Origin: Gemmatimonadota bacterium
Lineage (GTDB): Bacteria > JAAXHH01
Assembly (NCBI GenBank): GCA_009838645.1
Contig: VXRC01000049.1
Coordinates: 62,001-126,000 of the forward strand
DNA length: 64,000 nt
Direction of reading: 5' to 3'
Shown here: piece by piece, positions 34,830 to 42,352 of the stretch
Layout of the letters: each line of letters begins with the position of its first letter
Position numbering within the stretch: position 1 is the stretch's first letter
The notes under the pieces: generated by a model
The model's input: the letters and a program-made list of their open reading frames with translations, nothing else
Told to the model about the DNA's origin: nothing
The model's database searches: none
Program-made: the position numbers and the translations under genes

Positions 34830-35560
34830 GGGCCGTCTTCCTCTTCTTCGGAAAGGTAGAGTTCGTTTTGCAGCAGGTACCGGACCGTGGACGCGTACCA
34901 GCGGGTTTCCCGTGAAACCGCCGCGGCGCGCTTGGTGGGGATCCCCATCCCGTTGAGTTCCTCCGCGATGCTGCGCAGGCTCCTGCCTTCGGTCCGCCAG
35001 TGCTTCACCTTCCGGATGATCTCCTGCTCCCTGGCGTTGGGCACCAGTTGGTTGCCGGACAGGTCGTAACCGTAGGGGACCGCGCCATAGACGAACCGGT
35101 TGTTCTTCTTCAGCCGAATCCGGTTCCTCGTCCGCTCGGCGGGCAGGTCGTGGGCCATCCCGGCGAGCACGTTGAGCGTGCTCATGACCAGCTTGCCCTG
35201 CTCCTGGTCGGTGCGGACGGATTGGCCGTCGAGATCCAGCACATGGCACGCGATGTCTTCACCGGACCAGGCCGCGAGGCAGCCCGACATTTCCGCCGCG
35301 GATCTGAACAGCCGGTCGAGCCGCCAGATGACGACATGCTGGATGCCCTTCGATTCGACCGTATCGACCAGGTCCCGGCCGCCCAGACGTTCCTCGAGCG
35401 GAGTGAACGCTTCGACACGGATATCGCGGATCACCAGCATGACGTCGAGGTCGTTATCCGCGCAGTAGGCGCGTAGCCGTTTCTCCTGGTCTGCCTTTCG
35501 AAAGGGATGCTTCCGGGTTTCCATCGAGCCGACCCTGATATAGCAAACCGCCTTGTTCAT
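34811..35560 (-). CDS. Serine recombinase (resolvase N-terminal plus recombinase domain)
   Basis: The start is the ATG at 35560 (MNKAVCYIRVGSMETRK), with AGGAGA 8 nt upstream; 249 residues. The N-terminal resolvase domain has the catalytic Ser in YIRVGS, the VVIWRLDRLFRSAAEM motif and the long-helix sequence LNVLAGMAHDLPAERTRNRIRL. A recombinase domain follows (FVYGAVPYGYDLSGNQLVPNAREQEIIRKV...). It lacks the zinc ribbon and coiled coil of large phage integrases. It lies 90 bp from the 3' end of tRNA-Arg, a common integration target, but no other element genes or att repeats are seen. Its tail is acidic (YLSEEEEDGPAGDQG). Confidence 0.85.
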   Translation of the reverse strand: MNKAVCYIRVGSMETRKHPFRKADQEKRLRAYCADNDLDVMLVIRDIRVEAFTPLEERLGGRDLVDTVESKGIQHVVIWRLDRLFRSAAEMSGCLAAWSGEDIACHVLDLDGQSVRTDQEQGKLVMSTLNVLAGMAHDLPAERTRNRIRLKKNNRFVYGAVPYGYDLSGNQLVPNAREQEIIRKVKHWRTEGRSLRSIAEELNGMGIPTKRAAAVSRETRWYASTVRYLLQNELYLSEEEEDGPAGDQG

Positions 35561-35697
35561 CCGGTGTCTCCTGGTCGGTCTGGACCGTGCGTTTGACATG
35601 TCCCTTCAGGACTAAACATATTTTGTGTCTTTTCGTGATCCAAGGACTTTTTTTGGGCCGCCCGGAACGGGCCGGGAATCGACGTAAAACTTTTTGC

Positions 35698-35726
35698 TTG
35701 CTTGGTTTAATGTGCCCCCATATATT
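35698..35726 (+). promoter_or_regulatory. Promoter of the rimP-nusA-infB operon
   Basis: TTGCTT (35698-35703) and TATATT (35721-35726) are separated by 17 bp. The predicted transcript starts near 35733, just before the leader hairpin. Confidence 0.65.
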
Positions 35727-35743
35727 AGAGTGGTGCTGCAGAA

Positions 35744-35770
35744 GTGGGCGAAGTAGTGCCCGCTTTTTTT
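35744..35770 (+). terminator. Leader hairpin with U-tract upstream of rimP (attenuator candidate)
   Basis: GTGGGC and GCCCGC pair (one G-U) around GAAGTAGT and are followed by eight Ts. It sits between the promoter and the rimP start, so it looks like an intrinsic terminator within the leader. In such a place it can act as an attenuator of the nusA operon. Confidence 0.6.
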
Positions 35771-35805
35771 TGTGTGTTTTTCGTGCTGGAACTCGAAATT
35801 ACGCG

Positions 35806-36288
35806 ATGGAAACTGACCGCGATTCGATCGTCCGGATCGTCTCCTCGCTCGCCGGTCCGATCGTCGACGAAGCCGGGTTCGAACTGGTGGATCTGGAACT
35901 GGCGGGAAGGCAGGGAAGGTACGTCCTCAGGCTGTTGATCGACAAGCCGGGTGGCGTTACGATCAACGACTGTGCACAGGTAAACCGCGAACTGTCCAGC
36001 CTGCTCGATCTGGAAGACCCCATTCCGTCCCGCTATACGCTCGAAGTTTCCTCACCCGGTCTGGACCGGCCGTTCAAGACGGAAAGAGACTTCCGCAGGG
36101 CCCTGGGAAAGCGGGTCAAGGTCGTATACGCGGACGGGAACGGCGGATCGGTCACCCGGGTGGGCCTTCTCGAAGGCATCGAGGACAGTACGGTTGAAAT
36201 CGTCTGCGAGGGGGAGAAGCATCGCATACCCGTCGCAAGCATCCGGAAAGCCCACCGGGAACTGGAACATGGTTGGGACAATGGTTAG
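35806..36288 (+). CDS. rimP: Ribosome maturation factor RimP
   Basis: I use the ATG at 35806 (METDRDSIVRIVSSLAGPI), giving 160 residues; the frame is open further upstream through the promoter and attenuator, which is not credible coding. Family motifs are GFELVDLELAGRQGRYVLRLLIDKPGGVTINDCAQVNRELS and YTLEVSSPGLDRPFK. It assists 30S subunit assembly. It is the first gene of the nusA-infB operon, 18 bp before nusA. Confidence 0.92.
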   Translation: METDRDSIVRIVSSLAGPIVDEAGFELVDLELAGRQGRYVLRLLIDKPGGVTINDCAQVNRELSSLLDLEDPIPSRYTLEVSSPGLDRPFKTERDFRRALGKRVKVVYADGNGGSVTRVGLLEGIEDSTVEIVCEGEKHRIPVASIRKAHRELEHGWDNG

Positions 36289-36306
36289 GAGAGGGAGCAC
36301 CAGGTA

Positions 36307-37566
36307 ATGAACTACGAGGTCATTGAGGCGCTGGCGCAGATCATACGAGAGAAAAACGTGGAGCGTGATGTGGTCTGGGACACGGTGAAGACCGGCCTGA
36401 TCACGGCGGCCAAGAAGCGGTTCGGCACGGGCGACGACAACGTTCAGGTGCGGATCGACGAAAAGCTGGGGACGATCGAGATGGCGGCGGTCTGGGAAGT
36501 CGTGGACGAGGTGGAGGATCCCGAGACGCAGGTCAGTCTCGAAACCGCGCAGGGGATCGACCCGCAGGCGGAGCTGGGCGGAAGCGTCGAACAGGCCCTG
36601 GCCTTCGAGGAGTTCGGGCGCAACGCGATACAGGCGGTCAAGCAGGTCGTCGTGCAGCGCGTCCGTGAGGCGGAGCGGGAAAACGTCTACGAGTTGTACA
36701 AGGACCGGGTCAACGAGATCGTAATCGGCAGCGTGCAGCAGGTGGACCGCGGCAATATCATCGTCAAGATCGAGCGCACCGAGGCGCTGCTGCCGTGGCG
36801 CGAGCAGATACGGCGGGAAAGGTATCGCCAGGGCGAGACCATCCGCGCCTTCATCCTCGACGTGCAGAACGCCATTAAGGGCCCGCAGGTCATACTTTCT
36901 CGGAGCTGCGAGGCGTTCCTGGAACTGTTGTTCCGTATGGAGGTGCCGGAGATCCACGAGGGTATCGTGGAAATCAAGGCGTCCGCGCGGGAGCCGGGCG
37001 ACCGGTCCAAGATCGCCGTCCTTTCACACGACGACCGGGTCGACGCCGTCGGCGCGTGCGTGGGCATGAAGGGCACGCGTGTACAGGCCGTCGTCCGTGA
37101 ACTCAACAACGAGCGGATCGACATCGTGCCGTGGAGCAACGACCCGTCCGCCTTCGTGACCCAGGCGCTGCGCCCCGCCGAAGTAGCCCAGGTCCAGATC
37201 CTGGACATCGAGAAGAAGGACATGCGCGTGGTCGTCGAGGATGACCAGCTCTCGCTGGCCATCGGGAAGGCGGGCCAGAACGCCCGGCTTGCCGTCAAGC
37301 TTACCGGATGGAACATCGACCTGATCAAGCGCTCTGATCTCGAGAAGCAGCTGATTTCCGAGACCTTCGGCGCTGTCGATACCGATGAGGAAGAAGCGGG
37401 GTCGCTCGCCGAAATAGACGGCATTTCCGATAAGCTGCGCCAGAAGCTGGAAGACGCCGGCTACACGACGGTGGAGTCGCTGCAACAGGCTACCGCCGAC
37501 GACCTGCAGGAAATCTCCGGGATCGGCGGCGTGACGGCCGATAAGATCATGACGGCGGTTCAGTGA
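36307..37566 (+). CDS. nusA: Transcription termination/antitermination protein NusA
   Basis: This 419-residue protein has an N-terminal RNA-polymerase-binding domain (MNYEVIEALAQIIREKNVERDVVWDTVKTGLITAAKKRFG). An S1 domain follows (EIVIGSVQQVDRGNIIVKI), then KH domains with VGACVGMKGTRVQAVVRELNNERIDIV and LSLAIGKAGQNARLAVKLTGW. A C-terminal helix-hairpin-helix region (IDGISDKLRQKLEDAGYTTVESL, ISGIGGVTADKIM) is present. It modulates pausing, termination and antitermination. Its stop overlaps an in-frame GTG of the next gene, though the better start lies downstream. Confidence 0.96.
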   Translation: MNYEVIEALAQIIREKNVERDVVWDTVKTGLITAAKKRFGTGDDNVQVRIDEKLGTIEMAAVWEVVDEVEDPETQVSLETAQGIDPQAELGGSVEQALAFEEFGRNAIQAVKQVVVQRVREAERENVYELYKDRVNEIVIGSVQQVDRGNIIVKIERTEALLPWREQIRRERYRQGETIRAFILDVQNAIKGPQVILSRSCEAFLELLFRMEVPEIHEGIVEIKASAREPGDRSKIAVLSHDDRVDAVGACVGMKGTRVQAVVRELNNERIDIVPWSNDPSAFVTQALRPAEVAQVQILDIEKKDMRVVVEDDQLSLAIGKAGQNARLAVKLTGWNIDLIKRSDLEKQLISETFGAVDTDEEEAGSLAEIDGISDKLRQKLEDAGYTTVESLQQATADDLQEISGIGGVTADKIMTAVQ

Positions 37567-37583
37567 AAAGCAGGGGAACTCCA

Positions 37584-37913
37584 GTGACGCAGCGAATTGA
37601 TCAACCATCCGTGACCGGACTCCTTGGCCTCGGCGTGCGCGCCGGCCAGGTAAGGGGCGGCGCGGAAGCCGTCAAGAAGTCCATACACGGCGGGAAATCC
37701 CGGCTGGTCATCCTGGCCGGGGATGCCTCCGAAGGGACGAAGCGTTCTTTCAGAAGACTGGCCGGTTCCCGGGGCGTACCCGTACTCGAATGTCATACCC
37801 GTTTGGAACTGGGCGCGTGCCTGGATCGGGCGCCCATGGCGGTGCTGTCCATTTCGGACCGGCACCTGGCGAGCGGAATGCTGAAGAAAGTGTCTCCGGA
37901 AGGAAACGATTAG
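37584..37913 (+). CDS. ylxQ: YlxQ-like L7Ae/L30e family RNA-binding protein
   Basis: This 109-residue protein starts at the GTG at 37584 with AGGGGA at a good distance; a GTG at 37563 overlapping the nusA stop lacks a ribosome site. The fold is L7Ae-like: GLLGLGVRAGQVRGGAEAVKKSI, SRLVILAGDASEGTKRSF, and AVLSISDRHLASGML. YlxQ proteins sit between nusA and infB in many bacteria and probably bind structured RNA. The precise role is unknown. Confidence 0.82.
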   Translation: MTQRIDQPSVTGLLGLGVRAGQVRGGAEAVKKSIHGGKSRLVILAGDASEGTKRSFRRLAGSRGVPVLECHTRLELGACLDRAPMAVLSISDRHLASGMLKKVSPEGND

Positions 37914-37917
37914 ACCT

Positions 37918-40182
37918 ATGGCGTCAAAGAGAATCTACGAAGTAGCCAAGCAGTACAACATATCGAGCAACGCGCTCGTCCAGATGCTTCGGGACCTGGA
38001 CCATACGGTCAAGAGCCATATGAGCATCATGGACGAGAAGATGGTCCTCGACGTCAACATGCGGTTCGAGCAGGAGAAACTGGCGGCCCGGCAGGAACAG
38101 GATCGCAAGAAGAAGATGGCCGCGTCGGAGACTAAGGCCAAGCCGAAGACCGTGAAGGAGGGTCCGAGCCGGGCCCGGCCGAAGGCGGAAGCGGGAAAGC
38201 CGGCCAGGAAGGACGGAGCCCCCGCCACCCAGGCGGTAAAGGGTGATGGGGACGTACGCGGGCGCCGCCGTCGATCCAAGAAGAAAAAGAAGGCGAAGGT
38301 CGACCAGAAGGAAGTGGAAGCCAGCGTGCGCCGGACTATCGCCCAGATGGACAGCACCCGCACACGACGCCGCCGGCGCCGGGGCGACCGGGAAGAGGGG
38401 GAAGCCGACGACGAGGCTTTGAGCGTCATACGGGTACCCGAGTTCATTTCGGCCGGTGAGCTGGCCGAGCACCTTTCCGTCTCCCCGACGGAAATCGTCT
38501 CGAAATGCCTGCAGCTCGGACTCATGATCACGATCAACCAGCGGCTGGACATGGACACCCTGATGACCGTCGCGTCCGAGTTCGGTTTCGACATCGAGGA
38601 GCAGTCCGAGTACGGCCTCGAGTATATCGAAGAAGACGAAGAAGAAGAGGACGAGGGCGTCCTCGTGTCCCGTCCCCCGGTGGTCACCATCATGGGACAC
38701 GTGGACCACGGAAAGACCTCCCTCCTCGACTACATCCGCAAGAGCAACGTGATCGCCGGCGAGGCCGGGGGCATCACGCAGCATATCGGCGCTTACGAAG
38801 TCGACCTGGAAAGCGGACAGATCACATTCCTGGATACACCGGGTCACGAGGCCTTTTCCGCCATGCGCGCCCGGGGCACGCAGGTGACCGACATCGTCAT
38901 CCTCGTGGTGGCGGCGGACGAGGAAGTCATGCCGCAGACTATCGAGGCCATCGACCACGCCAAAGCCGCCGAAGTCCCTATCATCATCGCGCTGAACAAG
39001 ATGGATCTCGAAACGGCCCGTCCCGACCGCATCAAGGAACAACTGAGCCAGCGCGGTCTTCTCGTCGAAGACTGGGGCGGCGATGTCATCGCCTGCGAAG
39101 TGTCGGCCCTGACCGGAGCGGGCGTGGACCACATCCTGGAAATGGTGCTGCTGCAGTCGGAGATGCTGGATTTGAAAGCGAACCCCGACAGGCGGGCGCA
39201 GGGCGTGGTCGTGGAGGCGGAGCTGGACCGCGGCCGCGGAACGCTCGCCACCGTTCTCATCCAGCAGGGCACGCTGCGCGTCGGCGACGCTTTCGTGGCG
39301 GGCCAGTTCAGCGGCCGGGTCAGGGCGCTGCTCAACGAAAGAGGCGCGCGGATCGTGGACGCGGGACCGTCGGTACCCGTTCAGATCATGGGATTCTCGG
39401 GCATGCCCCAGGTCGGCGACTCCTTCGCGGTCGTGGAATCGGAATCGCTGGCGAGGGAGATCGGCAACCGGCGCCGGCAGATGCGCAGGGAGCACGAGTT
39501 CCGCCAGGCCAGGCCCATCACCCTGGAAGATATATACGATCAGATCAAGGAAGGCGAGATCCAGGAACTTCCTGTCATCGTCAAGGGCGACGTGGGCGGT
39601 TCCGTGGAAGCGTTGAGCGATTCGCTGCTGCGCCTCGAGAACGACGAGGTCAAGATACGGATCATCCACACGGGAATCGGGGCCATCAACGAATCCGACG
39701 TCCTGCTCGCCACGGCGTCCAACGCCATCATCATCGGATTTCACGTACGGCCCAACGCCCAGGCGAGGGCGCTGGCCGAGCGGGAGCAAGTCGACATACG
39801 CCTGTACGACATCATCTACCGCGTCATCCAGGACGTCACGGACGCCCTGGAAGGCATGCTGAAACCGGATATTGAAGAACAGGTCGTGGGCGTTGTGGAA
39901 GTGAGAGAGATTTTCAGGGCGCCGCGCGTGGGAACGATCGCGGGCTGCTACGTCCAGTCCGGCAACGTGACCCGTAACGCCAACATCCGGCTCATTCGCG
40001 ACGGAATCGTCGTCTACGAGAGCACGGTCGGATCGTTGCGCCGGTTCAAGGAGGACGTCCGCGAGGTTCAGACCGGGTTCGAATGCGGGCTGACCGTCGA
40101 CGGGTTCCAGGACATCAAGCAGGACGATACCATCGAGGTTTACGAGACCCGGGAAGTCGCCCGGCAACTGCAGACGCGTTGA
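37918..40182 (+). CDS. infB: Translation initiation factor IF-2
   Basis: This 754-residue GTPase has an N-terminal IF2_N module (KRIYEVAKQYNISSNALVQMLRDL). A lysine/arginine-rich linker (KKKKKAKVDQ, RTRRRRRRGD) follows, then a second IF2_N-like helix region (ISAGELAEHLSVSPTEIVSKCL). The G domain has GHVDHGKTSLLD, DTPGHEAF and NKMD, and domains II-IV follow. It delivers initiator tRNA to the 30S subunit. It starts 4 bp after ylxQ and is followed by the DUF503 gene after 7 bp. Confidence 0.97.
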   Translation: MASKRIYEVAKQYNISSNALVQMLRDLDHTVKSHMSIMDEKMVLDVNMRFEQEKLAARQEQDRKKKMAASETKAKPKTVKEGPSRARPKAEAGKPARKDGAPATQAVKGDGDVRGRRRRSKKKKKAKVDQKEVEASVRRTIAQMDSTRTRRRRRRGDREEGEADDEALSVIRVPEFISAGELAEHLSVSPTEIVSKCLQLGLMITINQRLDMDTLMTVASEFGFDIEEQSEYGLEYIEEDEEEEDEGVLVSRPPVVTIMGHVDHGKTSLLDYIRKSNVIAGEAGGITQHIGAYEVDLESGQITFLDTPGHEAFSAMRARGTQVTDIVILVVAADEEVMPQTIEAIDHAKAAEVPIIIALNKMDLETARPDRIKEQLSQRGLLVEDWGGDVIACEVSALTGAGVDHILEMVLLQSEMLDLKANPDRRAQGVVVEAELDRGRGTLATVLIQQGTLRVGDAFVAGQFSGRVRALLNERGARIVDAGPSVPVQIMGFSGMPQVGDSFAVVESESLAREIGNRRRQMRREHEFRQARPITLEDIYDQIKEGEIQELPVIVKGDVGGSVEALSDSLLRLENDEVKIRIIHTGIGAINESDVLLATASNAIIIGFHVRPNAQARALAEREQVDIRLYDIIYRVIQDVTDALEGMLKPDIEEQVVGVVEVREIFRAPRVGTIAGCYVQSGNVTRNANIRLIRDGIVVYESTVGSLRRFKEDVREVQTGFECGLTVDGFQDIKQDDTIEVYETREVARQLQTR

Positions 40183-40189
40183 TTGAATC

Positions 40190-40471
40190 ATGATCGTAGG
40201 GCTGTGCCGAATCGACCTGTTTCTGCCCGAAAGCCGCTCGCTGAAGGCCAAGAGGCAGGTGATCAAGGGGCTGAAGGACCGGATCCGGAATCGATTCAAC
40301 GTGTCGGTCGCCGAGGTGGAGCACCAGTCGCTCTGGCAGCGGGCCACCCTCGGACTCGCGATGGTTTCCGAAGAAAAAGGTTACGTCGACCGGACGCTGC
40401 GGCAGGTACTGAATCTGGTCCAGGCGGAACCCAGGCTGCTGGTACTGGATCACGCGTTCGAGTGGTACTAG
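40190..40471 (+). CDS. DUF503 family protein (YlxP-like)
   Basis: This 93-residue protein has the DUF503 pattern: an N-terminal GLCRIDLFLPESRSLKAKRQVIKGLKDRIRNRFNVSVAEV and a central HQSLWQRATLGLAMVSEEKGYVDRTLRQV. It is found between infB and rbfA in many Gram-positive and deltaproteobacterial genomes. It is thought to act in translation or ribosome assembly but has no proven role. Confidence 0.88.
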   Translation: MIVGLCRIDLFLPESRSLKAKRQVIKGLKDRIRNRFNVSVAEVEHQSLWQRATLGLAMVSEEKGYVDRTLRQVLNLVQAEPRLLVLDHAFEWY

Positions 40472-40488
40472 GGGCCCAGGAGCGGTAA

Positions 40489-40941
40489 ATGGCACACCGT
40501 CGAACGGCACGGGTGGCTGACCTGGTCAAACAGGAAGTCAGCCAGATCATTCAGCACGAGATGAAGGACCCCCGTATCGGATTCGTGACGGTGACTTCCG
40601 TGGACGTATCGGTCGACCTGAGGCACGCGCGGGTCTATTTCAGCGTGCTCGGTACGCAGGAGGATCAGAAAGCGAGTCTGGAGGGACTCGAACGGGCGAA
40701 GGGGTATATCCGGACGCAGCTCGGGCGGAGGATCAAGCTGAGGCACATTCCTGAACTGCTCTTTCGGTACGACGAGTCGTTCGACTACGCACAGCGTATT
40801 TCGAATGTAATGAGGAGCATAGAAACCACAGACAACGAATCCGGTAGCCAGACGGGCCAAGTAAAGGCGGACCATGTGCCGGCGGACCAGGTGCCGGCGG
40901 ACCGGGTACAGGCGGACCAGGGAGACGACGAAGGCCGATGA
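40489..40941 (+). CDS. rbfA: Ribosome-binding factor A
   Basis: This 150-residue protein has a KH-like RbfA core: RVADLVKQEVSQIIQHEMKDPRIGFVTVTSVDVSVDLRHARVYFSV, then LRHIPELLFRYDESFDYAQRISNVM. It supports 16S rRNA 5'-end maturation and cold adaptation. The last 25 residues (VKADHVPADQVPADRVQADQ) are an ADQVP-type tail encoded by a 15-bp tandem repeat and are not part of the fold. It overlaps ribF by four bases. Confidence 0.93.
   Translation: MAHRRTARVADLVKQEVSQIIQHEMKDPRIGFVTVTSVDVSVDLRHARVYFSVLGTQEDQKASLEGLERAKGYIRTQLGRRIKLRHIPELLFRYDESFDYAQRISNVMRSIETTDNESGSQTGQVKADHVPADQVPADRVQADQGDDEGR
40867..40926. repeat. 15-bp tandem repeat in the rbfA tail
   Basis: GCGGACCATGTGCCG (40867), GCGGACCAGGTGCCG (40882), GCGGACCGGGTACAG (40897) and a partial copy at 40912 encode ADHVP/ADQVP/ADRVQ/ADQ. 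The array ends just before the ribF start codon. Confidence 0.92.
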
Positions 40942-41867
40942 AGGTCCTTCGCTCCGTTGAGGAAGCCGCAACCCGCTATCCCCGGGCCGTGATCGCCGTC
41001 GGCAACTTCGACGGGGTCCACCTGGGGCACGGCGCGATCATCGGGCAGGCGATCGACCGGTCGAAAGCCCTGGGCGCCCCCTGCGTGGTCGTGACTTTCG
41101 ATCCGCATCCGCAACTGGTCGTCGGCAGAAAACCGTCACTGCCGATCCTGACGCCGACGGACCGGAAACTTGAGCTGCTGTCGCCATTCGAAATCGATGC
41201 CGTGCTCGTCATCCCCTTCACGGACGCGTTTGCCCGGATCGAGGCGGAATCCTTCGTTAAAGCGACGTATGTAGACACACTGGATATACAGGAGATTGTC
41301 GTAGGCTACAGCCACAATTTCGGAAGACACGGACGGGGAGACCGGTTGCTGCTGGACCGGCTGAGCGCGCGATACGGTTTTGCGGTCCACGTGGTGCAGC
41401 CGATTCAGGTGGAGGGGAGCCCGGTAAACAGCAGCCAGATCCGAGCTGTCCTGTCAGAAGGAGAAATCCACGAAGCCGAGCGTATGCTCGGCCATCCCTA
41501 CGCGATCACCGGCACGGTGGTCCGCGGGGACGGAAGAGGGAGCGCGTTGCGGTTTCCCACTGCAAACCTGGAACCGCACGATCCCGACGCCCTGATCCCC
41601 AGGCGGGGGGTATACGCGGTTCGCGTCGGCCTGGGCGAGGGGGTGCTCAACGGCGTGATGAACATCGGCGTCCGGCCCACGTTCGGCCAGGAGGTCGAAC
41701 ACTGCGAGGTGCACATCCTGGATTTCGAAGGGGACCTTTACAACCAGTCCATCCGGGTGGAATTCGTCGAGCGTATCCGGGACGAGAAGAGGTTCGAGAC
41801 CGTCGAAGCGCTCAAAGACCAGATTTCAAAGGACGTATATACGACGTACAACATGTTGAAAGCGTGA
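40938..41867 (+). CDS. ribF: Bifunctional riboflavin kinase / FAD synthetase
   Basis: This 309-residue protein has an N-terminal FAD synthetase domain with [21 protein letters not shown] and [14 protein letters not shown]. The C-terminal riboflavin kinase domain has [17 protein letters not shown] and [28 protein letters not shown]. It makes FMN and then FAD from riboflavin. In the usual gene order truB lies between rbfA and ribF; here ribF overlaps rbfA directly. The rpsO gene follows after 77 bp. Confidence 0.95.
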   Translation: MKVLRSVEEAATRYPRAVIAVGNFDGVHLGHGAIIGQAIDRSKALGAPCVVVTFDPHPQLVVGRKPSLPILTPTDRKLELLSPFEIDAVLVIPFTDAFARIEAESFVKATYVDTLDIQEIVVGYSHNFGRHGRGDRLLLDRLSARYGFAVHVVQPIQVEGSPVNSSQIRAVLSEGEIHEAERMLGHPYAITGTVVRGDGRGSALRFPTANLEPHDPDALIPRRGVYAVRVGLGEGVLNGVMNIGVRPTFGQEVEHCEVHILDFEGDLYNQSIRVEFVERIRDEKRFETVEALKDQISKDVYTTYNMLKA

Positions 41868-41944
41868 TCGAAACGGGCGGCGCCCGTGGCGCCCCCGGGC
41901 CTCCAGGGAACCGGTCACAGTCAATCCATTCAAGGAGATCGTTA

Positions 41945-42214
41945 GTGAGCATTGAGAAAGAACAGAAAGAGCAGATCCTTGCCGATCACGGACGTCACGA
42001 GAAGGATACGGGATCGCCCGAGGCGCAGATCGCCCTCATGACCGCCCGGATCACCGAACTGACGGAGCATTTCAAAGTCCACAAGAAAGACCACCATTCG
42101 CTGCGTGGCCTGCTCAAGATCGTTGGCCGCCGGCGCCGGTTGCTTTCCTACCTGCGCAGGAATGACCTGGATCGGTATCGGAAACTGATCAAGGATCTGG
42201 GTATCCGCGGATAG
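41945..42214 (+). CDS. rpsO: 30S ribosomal protein S15
   Basis: The start is the GTG at 41945 with AAGGAG 8 nt upstream, giving 89 residues, the standard S15 length; the longer open frame into the leader is rejected. The sequence [53 protein letters not shown] is fully typical. It binds 16S rRNA early in 30S assembly. The 77-nt leader could carry S15 feedback control, but I see no defined pseudoknot. Confidence 0.97.
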   Translation: MSIEKEQKEQILADHGRHEKDTGSPEAQIALMTARITELTEHFKVHKKDHHSLRGLLKIVGRRRRLLSYLRRNDLDRYRKLIKDLGIRG

Positions 42215-42225
42215 ACGGACAGGAT

Positions 42226-42297
42226 CCGATGAAGTAAGATTCACAGATGAAGTAATATCCACAGATGAAGAATGATCCATTGATGATGTACGACCCA
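42226..42297. repeat. 18-bp tandem repeat, four copies, between rpsO and pnp
   Basis: Four 18-bp units start at 42226, 42244, 42262 and 42280. The clearest are CAGATGAAGTAATATCCA and CAGATGAAGAATGATCCA. They are diverged but in exact register. Confidence 0.9.
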
Positions 42298-42301
42298 CTG
42301 G

Positions 42302-42319
42302 TGGCGGCAAAGACCGCCA
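42302..42319 (+). promoter_or_regulatory. rpsO-pnp intergenic hairpin
   Basis: TGGCGG and CCGCCA form a perfect 6-bp stem around CAAAGA. The rpsO-pnp gap in E. coli carries an RNase III processing hairpin at this place; that this short stem does the same is inference. Confidence 0.4.
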
Positions 42320-42352
42320 TCTGTCGACGATTTAAGGAGAAGACCAAGTATT

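Noticed and set aside
34620-35600. Complete integrated element with att sites at tRNA-Arg
   Set aside because: Only a recombinase gene is seen and I found no second copy of the tRNA 3' end in the neighbouring sequence.
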